This document shows positions 1-5,021 of a stretch of DNA of 8,548 bases, one piece after another. The notes under the pieces are model-generated. The model was not told the origin of the DNA. It saw only the letters and a list, made by a program, of their open reading frames with translations, and did no database searches. The stretch comes from JBHIBA01 sp046758845 (GTDB lineage: Bacteria; UBA8248; JACPRG01; G963555815). The stretch covers positions 1 through 8,548 of the forward strand of contig JBHIBA010000202.1 of assembly GCA_046758845.1 (NCBI GenBank), read 5' to 3'. Made by a program: the position numbers and the translations under genes. How positions within the stretch are numbered: position 1 is the stretch's first letter; every line of letters starts with the position of its first letter.

Positions 1-501
1 ATTGTTGTATCAGGTGAATTCCAGGACACAGATCCGCTTTTGTCGGATACGAGACTAGACGAAGCGCGCGACATGGCTAAACTCTATCCCCTCTTTTATA
101 TTCTTGAGAATTCAATTAGAGAGTTCATTCGCCGGGTGATCGACGGAACGCACGGGAAAAGCTGGTGGGATACGGAAGCTCCCAGAAAAATCCGCGACAG
201 GATTCAGGAACGCATGGCCGATGACCAGAAGCATGCATGGCATCAGAGAAGAGGAAGCCATCCGATTGACTACCTCGATCTTAACCAATTGCCAGACCTT
301 GTAAGGAAAACCCAGGGTGACTTCATCTCAGACCTCCTCCCGTCACTAGAATGGTTCACGCAGTTCGTAGATGAGGTATATCAATCCCGTTGCGTAGTCT
401 GCCACATGAATCCTCTCGACAAGGATAACATTCAAGCGGTGAAAGTCCGTCTTCGCCAATGGCAAAAATTAGTTTCTGAAAAAAAATCGCAATTACCGTA
501 G
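1..501 (+). CDS. Swt1-family HEPN domain protein, C-terminal part (5' end outside window)
   Basis: The reading frame is open from base 1 to the TAG at 499-501, with no good start codon or Shine-Dalgarno sequence before the domain, so the gene very likely begins upstream of the window. The TTG at 40 and ATG at 73 are poor start candidates. About 166 residues are visible. They look like a Swt1-type HEPN domain: an early helix with LENSIREFIRR, a WW pair, a basic helix, and a closing motif RCVVCHMNPL. In that motif the Arg codon is at 388-390 and the His lies five residues later (Rx4H), the pattern that forms the RNase active site in many HEPN proteins. HEPN proteins are often RNases in toxin-antitoxin or phage-defence systems; that role here is inference. 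The two Cys residues inside the motif are unusual. G+C is about 48%, far below the neighbouring genes, which suggests acquired DNA. It converges on the E2 gene with a 43-bp gap. Confidence 0.75.
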   Translation: MVVSGEFQDTDPLLSDTRLDEARDMAKLYPLFYILENSIREFIRRVIDGTHGKSWWDTEAPRKIRDRIQERMADDQKHAWHQRRGSHPIDYLDLNQLPDLVRKTQGDFISDLLPSLEWFTQFVDEVYQSRCVVCHMNPLDKDNIQAVKVRLRQWQKLVSEKKSQLP

Positions 502-544
502 ATGAACAAATCTAATTGTCTATTACTTGATCTTGCGATCCACC

Positions 545-1822
545 TCACACCGGTACGACGTAGGGGTTCTCGAGGGTCTTTTTGAGCAGGGCCAGGAACT
601 CGGCGGCGGGGGCGCCGTCTACGATGCGGTGGTCGAACGAGAGGCTCAAATACACGATGTCCCGGATGGCGATCTCCCCGTCCACGACAACGGGCGTCTT
701 CGTGATCTTCCCGATCCCCAAAATGCAGCTGTTCGGCAAGTCAATGATGGGCGTGAACACTTGAATCCCGTAGCCGCCCAAATTGCTGATCGTAAAGGTG
801 CTCCCGTGAAGCTCGTCCGGGCTCAACCCCCCTTCCCTCGCCCGACGGGCCAAATCCTGCGACTCGCGGGCGATCTGACCGAGGTCTTTCTGATCCACGT
901 TGCGAATGACGGGGACGATGAGGCCCCCCTCGACGTTCACCGCCACGCCGATGTTCACGTCCGCCAGGATCTCGATCACGTCCCCGTTCAGGCGGCAATT
1001 GACGCGCGGGTAGCGGCGTATCGTCCGGGCCACCTGGTGGACGAGGATGTCGTTGTACGTCACCTTGACGCCGAAGACCTCTTCCCAGACCGCCTTGCTG
1101 GCCTCGCGCATCTCGACGATCTTCGTCGCGTCCACGTCGATGACCTCGGTGACATGCGGGGCGGACGCCCAGCTCCGGGCCATCCGTTCGGCGATGACCT
1201 TTCGCATGCCGCGGACGGGGACCGTATCGAGGATTCCACCGGGGGCCACGGGCGGGGCAGCCACCTGCTGAACAGCCACGGGCCGAACCGGCGGGGCAGC
1301 AGCGACTCCCGGCGCGGCAGGGGCCGCTCGGGCGGCCTTTAAGATGTCGTCCTTGACGATCCGCCCCCTGGGACCGCTCCCCTTGATCCTCGTGAAATCA
1401 ACGCCCATCTCCCTCGCCAGCTTTCGGGCCAGGGGAGAGATGAAGATCCGCCCGTCGCCCCCCGCTTCAGGGATTGCGGGCGCCGGTGCAGCCGCCACAG
1501 GGACGGCGGGCTGGGGCGCCGCGACAGCCGGCGTTTTCGCCGGCTCAGGCGCTGGTGCCGCTGGCGCAGGTGCCACCTTTTCCCCCGCCTCTCCGATGAA
1601 GGCAATGACCTGCCCGGTGGGGATCACGTCGCCCTCGTTGGCGAAGGTCTTCAACACAGTCCCCGAAGCCGGCGCCTCCACGTCGAATTCGACCTTATCG
1701 GTCTCGATGACGAGGAGGGGTTCCCCCTTCTCGACCGACTCGCCCGCCTGCTTCTTCCAGTTCAGGACGGTTCCTTCTTCCATCGTCAAGCCAAGCTTCG
1801 GCATGGTGACTTGTGTGGCCAT
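545..1822 (-). CDS. Dihydrolipoamide acyltransferase (E2) of a pyruvate/acetoin-type dehydrogenase complex
   Basis: This is the core enzyme that moves an acyl group from the E1-bound intermediate through a lipoyl arm to CoA. The 425 residues show the standard order. A single lipoyl domain covers about residues 1-80, with the lipoylated lysine in ETDKVE at K43. An Ala/Pro-rich linker covers about 81-124. A peripheral subunit-binding domain covers about 126-163 (ISPLARKLAREMGVD, then GSGPRGRIVKDDI). A second Ala/Pro linker covers about 164-198, and the catalytic domain runs to the end. The active-site motif DHRIVDG lies at 397-403, with H398 as the catalytic base. Length and architecture match intact one-lipoyl E2 proteins such as AcoC or PdhC. 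The ATG at 1822 has a GGGAG nine bases upstream. It is the third gene of the minus-strand operon and is separated from E1 beta by 330 bp of repeat-rich DNA. No E3 gene follows. Acetyl versus branched-chain or acetoin-derived substrate cannot be decided from sequence alone. Confidence 0.96.
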   Translation of the reverse strand: MATQVTMPKLGLTMEEGTVLNWKKQAGESVEKGEPLLVIETDKVEFDVEAPASGTVLKTFANEGDVIPTGQVIAFIGEAGEKVAPAPAAPAPEPAKTPAVAAPQPAVPVAAAPAPAIPEAGGDGRIFISPLARKLAREMGVDFTRIKGSGPRGRIVKDDILKAARAAPAAPGVAAAPPVRPVAVQQVAAPPVAPGGILDTVPVRGMRKVIAERMARSWASAPHVTEVIDVDATKIVEMREASKAVWEEVFGVKVTYNDILVHQVARTIRRYPRVNCRLNGDVIEILADVNIGVAVNVEGGLIVPVIRNVDQKDLGQIARESQDLARRAREGGLSPDELHGSTFTISNLGGYGIQVFTPIIDLPNSCILGIGKITKTPVVVDGEIAIRDIVYLSLSFDHRIVDGAPAAEFLALLKKTLENPYVVPV

Positions 1823-1873
1823 TTGAACTGACTCCCGTTCTTCTTATGAAAACCTAGATTTTGTCCCCGTGCG

Positions 1874-1939
1874 GGGGGCGCTTTTTGGGGCACTGCGTGC
1901 CAGCTTAGTCGTGGGGGGCGCCTTTCAAAAAGCGCCCCC
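1874..1939. repeat. 66-bp GC-rich inverted repeat with alternative hairpins
   Basis: The outer arms are a perfect 13-base inverted repeat: GGGGGCGCTTTTT at 1874-1886 and AAAAAGCGCCCCC at 1927-1939. A second copy of the left core, GGGGGCGC, lies at 1914-1921 and can also pair with GCGCCCCC at 1932-1939, giving a compact hairpin with a 10-base loop. The two pairings exclude each other. A small stem GGCAC/GTGCC (1889-1893 and 1897-1901) lies between the arms. Neither strand has a T-tract after the strong hairpin, so it is not a canonical intrinsic terminator. It could be a repeat element of the REP/palindromic class, or an RNA element tuning E2 expression. Confidence 0.7.
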
Positions 1940-2070
1940 TAGTGTGCCGTCCCGGAAATTCATTTCAAAAGTTCTTGAGGTGAAGTAGGCGCATTTTCCA
2001 GAAACCACAACGCTTTCGGTCTGAGAGACACCGTTTTTCTTATTGAACGAACTTGAGGGACGCGACACTA
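1940..2070. mobile_element. 131-bp MITE-like element with terminal inverted repeats and TA flanks
   Basis: The left end reads CTAGTGTGCCGTCCC from 1939. The right end, read on the minus strand from 2071, is CTAGTGTCGCGTCCC. These 15 bases match at 13 positions, and similarity continues weakly for about ten more bases (AA-TTC-TT). The interior is 127 bp (1942-2068), lies between TA dinucleotides (1940-1941 and 2069-2070), and is too short to encode a transposase. TA target duplication with such ends is typical of IS630/Tc1-mariner elements and their non-autonomous derivatives; assignment to that family is inference. It lies between E1 beta and E2 with its left end touching the GC-rich inverted repeat. 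Confidence 0.65.
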
Positions 2071-2097
2071 GGAAATCCGGCCAGCTTTCAAAACTTG

Positions 2098-2117
2098 TCC
2101 CGAGCGAAGCCGAGGGA
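2098..2117. repeat. Short repeat-like string with TCCC/GGGA ends
   Basis: The 20 bases TCCCGAGCGAAGCCGAGGGA contain two CCGAG units and short inverted ends (TCCC and GGGA). They lie just downstream of the E1 beta stop, outside the MITE-like element. Strings of this type occur as dispersed intergenic repeats in several high-GC bacterial genomes, from general knowledge. There is only one copy in this window, so the repeat status is tentative. Confidence 0.3.
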
Positions 2118-2152
2118 AGGCCCCCCTGGCAAATGCACCCCTTTATCCTCAT

Positions 2153-3127
2153 CTACTGCCACAGGGCGCGCACGCCCTCGACGATTCGGTCCACGCTGGG
2201 GATGACATGATCCTCGAGATTGGGCGCGAAGGGGACGGGGGTTTCCAGCGCCGCCACCCTCCGGATGGGGGCGTCCAGATAGTCCATGGCTTCCTCCGCC
2301 ACCATCGCGGCGACCTCCGCGCCCCAGCCGCATCGCTTCACCGCCTCGTGGACAATGACGAGCCGGTTCGTCTTGCGGATCGAGGCCAGGATCGCCTCCT
2401 TATCCAACGGGAAGAGCGTGCGGGGGTCGACGACCTCCACTTCGACGCCTTCCTTGGAGAGGGCCTCGGCGGCCTGGAGCGAGCGGAGAACCATCCGAGA
2501 AGTGGTAACCAGCGTCGCGTCCCGGCCCTCCCGCTTGACCTCAGCCTGGCCCAGCGGGACGAGGTATTCTTCTTCGGGGACCGGGCCCCTTTCCGCGTAG
2601 AGCAGCTTGTGCTCGATGAAGAACACGGGGTCATCGTCCCGGATGGCCGACTTCAGCAGACCCTTGGCATCGTAAGGACTGGAAGGCATGACCACCTTCA
2701 GGCCGGGGATGTGAACGAACCAGGCCTCCAGGCTCTGGGCGTGCTGGGCGGCGGAGGAGCGGCCCGCGCCCCCCTGCGTCCGGATGACCAGGGAGGTCCT
2801 GGCCTTGCCTCCGAACATGTAGCGGACCTTGGCGACCTGATTGACGATCTGGTCCATGGCCACGCCCGAGAAGTCGATGTACATCAGCTCGGCCACCGGC
2901 CGCATCCCGATCAGGGCCGCCCCCAGGGCCGCGCCGACGATGGCCTGCTCGCTGATAGGGGTGTTCCGGACCCGCTCCCGGCCGAACTCCTGGAGAAGTC
3001 CCTGGGTGACCTTATAAGAGCCGCCGAACTCGGCGATGTCCTCGCCCAGGAGAAACACGTCTTTGTCCCGGGCCATCTCCTCGCGCAGGGCCTCTCTCAG
3101 GGCGTCGCGATACGTCAGCTCGCGCAT
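2153..3127 (-). CDS. 2-oxoacid dehydrogenase E1 component, beta subunit (pyruvate/acetoin type)
   Basis: This is the beta half of the alpha2beta2 TPP-dependent E1, which decarboxylates a 2-oxoacid or cleaves acetoin and passes the acyl unit to E2. The 324 residues are full length for the family. The N-terminal pyrimidine-binding domain (about 1-180) carries GEDIAEFGGSYKVTQGL near 28-44 and PISEQAIVGAALG near 57-69. E60 of PISE matches the glutamate that activates the TPP aminopyrimidine. QHAQSLEAWF near 128-137 matches the region holding a conserved active-site histidine. A transketolase C-terminal domain follows from about 195 (VVDPRTLFPLD, then VIVHEAVKRCGWGAEVAA). The ATG at 3127 starts the usual MRELTYRDAL. 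A weak AGGA lies 12 bases upstream, a long spacing. The gene is preceded by a 213-bp gap containing an inserted repeat and a look-alike of its own 5' end. Confidence 0.95.
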   Translation of the reverse strand: MRELTYRDALREALREEMARDKDVFLLGEDIAEFGGSYKVTQGLLQEFGRERVRNTPISEQAIVGAALGAALIGMRPVAELMYIDFSGVAMDQIVNQVAKVRYMFGGKARTSLVIRTQGGAGRSSAAQHAQSLEAWFVHIPGLKVVMPSSPYDAKGLLKSAIRDDDPVFFIEHKLLYAERGPVPEEEYLVPLGQAEVKREGRDATLVTTSRMVLRSLQAAEALSKEGVEVEVVDPRTLFPLDKEAILASIRKTNRLVIVHEAVKRCGWGAEVAAMVAEEAMDYLDAPIRRVAALETPVPFAPNLEDHVIPSVDRIVEGVRALWQ

Positions 3128-3177
3128 GGTCTGTTTTGTTCCTTAGAAGCAAAAATCCTTCCCGAAAGCGGTGTAGT

Positions 3178-3267
3178 GCAGGGCGCGGGTTGGTGACCCT
3201 TAGCCTCCGCATGTATGTCAATCGTTCAACATGACTTCTTGAGCGAAGGCTGAAGCCCCCGCGCTGC
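3178..3267. repeat. 90-bp element with hairpin-bearing inverted ends
   Basis: The left end on the plus strand begins GCAGGGCGCGGGTTGGTGAC and runs on to CCTTAGCCTC (to 3207). The right end, read on the minus strand from 3267, begins GCAGCGCGGGGGCTTCAGCC and runs on to TTCGCTC. With a two-base gap the two ends are similar inverted copies. Each can fold on itself (GGGT-GGTG-ACCC type on the left, GGCTTCAGCC on the right). A third, related copy, GGGTCGGTGACCCTCGCTCA, lies at the window end (8524-8543). The pattern suggests a small dispersed palindromic element sitting between E1 alpha and E1 beta. It codes for nothing recognisable. Confidence 0.5.
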
Positions 3268-3296
3268 AACCCCTCCCGGCAGGTCAGCTCCCGCAC
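3264..3296 (-). pseudogene. Possible remnant of a second E1 beta 5' end
   Basis: A GTG at 3296 opens VRELTCREGLQ, which matches the start of the intact E1 beta (MRELTYRDALR) at 7 of 11 residues if the GTG initiates as Met. At DNA level the first ten codons agree at 20 of 30 bases, with several of the differences in third positions. The piece starts 44 bp after the E1 alpha stop, a normal operon spacing, and is broken off where the 90-bp repeat begins. Its frame differs from that of the intact gene, so it cannot be an in-frame extension. It may be the original E1 beta start, disrupted by the repeat and replaced by a diverged copy. Chance similarity over so short a stretch cannot be excluded. 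Confidence 0.4.
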
Positions 3297-3340
3297 GTGT
3301 TCTTTCCGTTCCCCCGGAGGGCACGATCCCTTGCAATCCC

Positions 3341-4324
3341 TTAGAGTCTCGCGTAAACGTCGGTCAGCGCCTCCTCGTTCCCCGGCGGCGGGCTCTTCCG
3401 GGCAAACTCCACCGCTTCATGGATCTCGGAGGCGGTCCGCTCGCGGATCCTTTCCAGGTCCTTCTCGCTGGCATACTTTCCTTTCAGCAGAACCTTTCTG
3501 AACATCTCGATGGGGTCCCTCTTCTTCCACTCGCTGACCTCGTCCTGCGCGCGGTAAGCCGTGCCCGGATCGCCCACGTAATGGCCCAGAAAGCGGTAGG
3601 TCTTGGCCTCGATGAGGGTGGGGCCTTTGCCCTTGCGCGCCCGGTCCACGGCCTCCTTTGCGATCTCGTAAACCTTGAGGATGTTCTGTCCGTCCACGCT
3701 GATGCCGGGGATGTCGTACGACCTGGCCCGGTCCGAGATGTTCACAATGGATTGATGCGTCCGTTGAGGGGTGGATTCCGCGTACAGGTTGTTCTCGCAC
3801 ACGAACACGGCCGGAAGCCGCCACGTGGCGGCGAGGTTGATCCCCTCGTGGAAGGCGCCTTCGTTGGCGGCCCCGTCTCCGAAGAACGCCACCTGCACCT
3901 GCCGGGTCTTCTTCAACTGGAAGGCCAGGGCCGCGCCCGCCGCGATGGGGATGCCGGCCCCGACGATCCCGTTCGCCCCCAGGATGCCGAGAGACTGGTC
4001 GGCGATGTGCATCGAGCCCCCCTTGCCTTTGCAGTAGCCGGTCTTTTTGGCGTAGAGCTCGGCGAACATCGGGCCGAACTGGCACCCCTTGGCGAGGACG
4101 TGGCCGTGTCCGCGATGCGTCCCGATGATGTGGTCGTCGGGGCGCAGGGCCGAGCAGACGCCGATCGCCACCGCCTCTTCGCCGATGTAGGCGTGCAAGA
4201 AGCCCGGAAGCTCCCCCGCCTGAAAGAGCTCGATGGATTTCTCCTCAAACAGCCGGATGCGCAGCATCCCCTCGTACATGCGAAGATACAGGGATTTGTT
4301 CGAGGACTCCGACCTATTGGCCAT
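3341..4324 (-). CDS. 2-oxoacid dehydrogenase E1 component, alpha subunit (pyruvate/acetoin type)
   Basis: This is the TPP-diphosphate-binding half of E1 and the first gene of the minus-strand operon. The 327 residues match the AcoA/PdhA family in length. The N-terminal part has YEGMLRIRLFEEKSIELF near 17-34 and LPGFLHAYIGEEAVAIG near 39-55. THRGHGH at 69-75 and GKGGSMH near 100-106 follow. The TPP/Mg2+ motif is GDGAANEG from 149 with ENN at 177-179. GHYVGDPGTAYR further on is typical of the bacterial acetoin/pyruvate type. I chose the ATG at 4324 because a GGGAG lies ten bases upstream and the resulting N-terminus is of normal length. A TTG 21 bases further upstream (4345) would add seven residues but has no Shine-Dalgarno. 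A sigma70-like promoter about 170 bp upstream can drive the operon. The real substrate (pyruvate, acetoin or another 2-oxoacid) is undetermined. Confidence 0.95.
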   Translation of the reverse strand: MANRSESSNKSLYLRMYEGMLRIRLFEEKSIELFQAGELPGFLHAYIGEEAVAIGVCSALRPDDHIIGTHRGHGHVLAKGCQFGPMFAELYAKKTGYCKGKGGSMHIADQSLGILGANGIVGAGIPIAAGAALAFQLKKTRQVQVAFFGDGAANEGAFHEGINLAATWRLPAVFVCENNLYAESTPQRTHQSIVNISDRARSYDIPGISVDGQNILKVYEIAKEAVDRARKGKGPTLIEAKTYRFLGHYVGDPGTAYRAQDEVSEWKKRDPIEMFRKVLLKGKYASEKDLERIRERTASEIHEAVEFARKSPPPGNEEALTDVYARL

Positions 4325-4334
4325 CTGGAAAGGG

Positions 4335-4339
4335 CTCCC
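4335..4339 (-). promoter_or_regulatory. Shine-Dalgarno deciding the E1 alpha start
   Basis: The minus strand reads GGGAG here, ten bases before the ATG at 4324. It supports that ATG over the TTG at 4345, which lacks any purine-rich upstream element. Confidence 0.6.
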
Positions 4340-4500
4340 GCTCAAAAGACCGTCGCTGCGACTGCCACGGAGCTAGAGCGCGGCGGACGCGCCGACGGGT
4401 CCTCTCTCGGATTCCGTCCAAGGGGACCTCGCGGCGCCCCCCGGGACCGCCGGCCTGAGAGAAATCGCTTCAAGAAGGCGTGCGCTTATCGGCCGGGGAC

Positions 4501-4528
4501 AGAATATCATCCCGCCGTTTGATGTCAA
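4501..4528 (-). promoter_or_regulatory. Sigma70-like promoter for the E1/E2 operon
   Basis: On the minus strand TTGACA (4528-4523, a perfect -35) is followed after 16 bases by TATTCT (4506-4501, four of six matches to the -10 consensus). Transcription would start near 4494 and leave a leader of about 170 bases before the ATG at 4324, in which I see no gene or clear riboswitch. The -35 is only 42 bp from the -35 of the divergent plus-strand promoter, so one regulator could act on both. Confidence 0.5.
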
Positions 4529-4532
4529 TTAC

Positions 4533-4550
4533 CGGCCCGGCGGCCCCGGG
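4533..4550. promoter_or_regulatory. GC-rich imperfect dyad between the divergent promoters
   Basis: The 18 bases CCGGCCCGGCGGCCCCGG lie between the two -35 elements and are partly self-complementary (CCGG ends with GGCC-type inner pairing). Their position would suit an operator, but strings like this arise easily in high-GC DNA, so the call is weak. Confidence 0.2.
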
Positions 4551-4570
4551 AACTATAACCGCCCCCTCCG

Positions 4571-4600
4571 TTGACAGCAGGCGCACGTGAAGCATAGAAT
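4571..4600 (+). promoter_or_regulatory. Sigma70-like promoter for the plus-strand cluster
   Basis: TTGACA (4571-4576, perfect -35) and TAGAAT (4595-4600, five of six -10 matches) are separated by 18 bases. A transcript would begin near 4607 and pass through the decayed aldolase-like gene before the dehydrogenase at 5022. It therefore now has an unusually long leader of about 415 bases. Positions 4608-4724 contain no gene I can recognise. Confidence 0.6.
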
Positions 4601-4724
4601 CGCGACAAAGTAGATATCCAAGGAAATAAGTTCGCTTCGGACGGCGGCGGGGCAGAGCGCACGGTCCGCGGGGGGCCTTCGCAGTTCGGCCGGTCGTGTT
4701 TCCCGAACGAATCAGGGACGCGCC

Positions 4725-4993
4725 ATGCGGAGAGGGGACGGATTCGCCGGCGTCTCCAATTCGGAGGTGAATACCCCCGCCTTTTCGCTGGACCTTGACG
4801 CTGTGGAGCGCAACCTCAAGCGCCCGGCGGATTCTGTCGTCAGCATAACTTCAACCTCCGGCCTGGGGACGTTCTGGAATCGATGCCCTGACACGGTTGA
4901 ATCACCTTTTCCCTGCACGAGCGCCTCCGCGGAGTCCGGGGCGAGGGGGTCGAGGCAGTCCGGCCCATCGCGGCAAGAGGCCCGTTTCGTTGA
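4725..4993 (+). pseudogene. Decayed D-threonine aldolase / D-serine dehydratase-like (DSD1-type) gene
   Basis: Only the two ends of a PLP enzyme of the alanine-racemase-fold, D-threonine aldolase family remain. From the ATG at 4725, residues 15-36 (4767-4832) read VNTPAFSLDLDAVERNLKR and on, the classic opening of this family (TPA-x-x-x-DLDA-x-ERN). In another frame, from about 4838 to the TGA at 4991-4993, the DNA reads NLRPGDVLESMP, then LHERLRGVRGEGVEAV, then PIAARG, which resembles the family C-terminus. Two in-frame TGA codons (4889 and 4898) fall beside the His codon at 4892-4894, where intact members have the metal-ligand His region. Intact proteins have roughly 370-390 residues, so some 280-300 codons are missing. 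The stop lies 28 bases before the dehydrogenase start, so this was probably the first gene of the plus-strand operon. It cannot make an active enzyme. The end assignments rest on remembered family motifs. Confidence 0.65.
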
Positions 4994-5007
4994 CCGGGAG
5001 GATCGCG

Positions 5008-5014
5008 AGGAGGA
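5008..5014 (+). promoter_or_regulatory. Strong Shine-Dalgarno fixing the dehydrogenase start
   Basis: AGGAGGA lies seven bases before the ATG at 5022. The same frame is open back to an ATG at 4725, but that upstream stretch is pseudogene DNA. This ribosome-binding site shows the true start is 5022. Confidence 0.85.
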
Positions 5015-5021
5015 GAAAGAG

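Larger units (their letters stand above)
1823..2152. other. 330-bp repeat-filled gap between E1 beta and E2
   Basis: Operonic E1 beta and E2 genes normally lie within a few tens of bases of each other. This gap instead contains, in plus-strand order, a GC-rich inverted repeat (1874-1939), a 131-bp element with terminal inverted repeats (1940-2070) and a separate short repeat-like string (2098-2117). A minus-strand open frame starts directly after the E1 beta stop (ATG at 2152, 75 codons), but it runs straight through these repeats and has no recognisable protein. I do not call it a gene. The E2 Shine-Dalgarno (minus-strand GGGAG, 1832-1836) lies at the left end of the gap. Confidence 0.7.

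Noticed and set aside
529..540. GATCTTGCGATC hairpin between the convergent HEPN and E2 genes as a terminator
   Set aside because: The stem is only four base pairs and no T-tract follows on either strand.
1925..2152. A 75-codon open frame on the minus strand starting right after the E1 beta stop
   Set aside because: It runs through the MITE-like ends and the GC-rich palindrome, shows no recognisable domain and has no convincing ribosome-binding site.
3012..3296. A 94-codon minus-strand frame from the GTG at 3296
   Set aside because: After about 11 E1 beta-like codons it reads through repeat DNA and then through E1 beta in the wrong frame. Only its first few codons are of interest.
4325..4345. 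TTG at 4345 as the E1 alpha start, adding seven residues
   Set aside because: It has no Shine-Dalgarno, whereas the ATG at 4324 has GGGAG ten bases upstream and gives a family-typical N-terminus.
2207..4522. Long plus-strand frames opposite the E1 genes (2207-3196 and 3419-4522)
   Set aside because: They are antisense to strongly conserved genes, rich in Arg, Gly, Asp and His as expected of shadow frames in high-GC DNA, and match no family.
4725..5021. A 99-residue N-terminal extension of the dehydrogenase in the same frame
   Set aside because: The family starts near the ATG at 5022, which has a near-perfect Shine-Dalgarno. The upstream DNA is better explained as the aldolase-like pseudogene, whose C-terminal part is in another frame.
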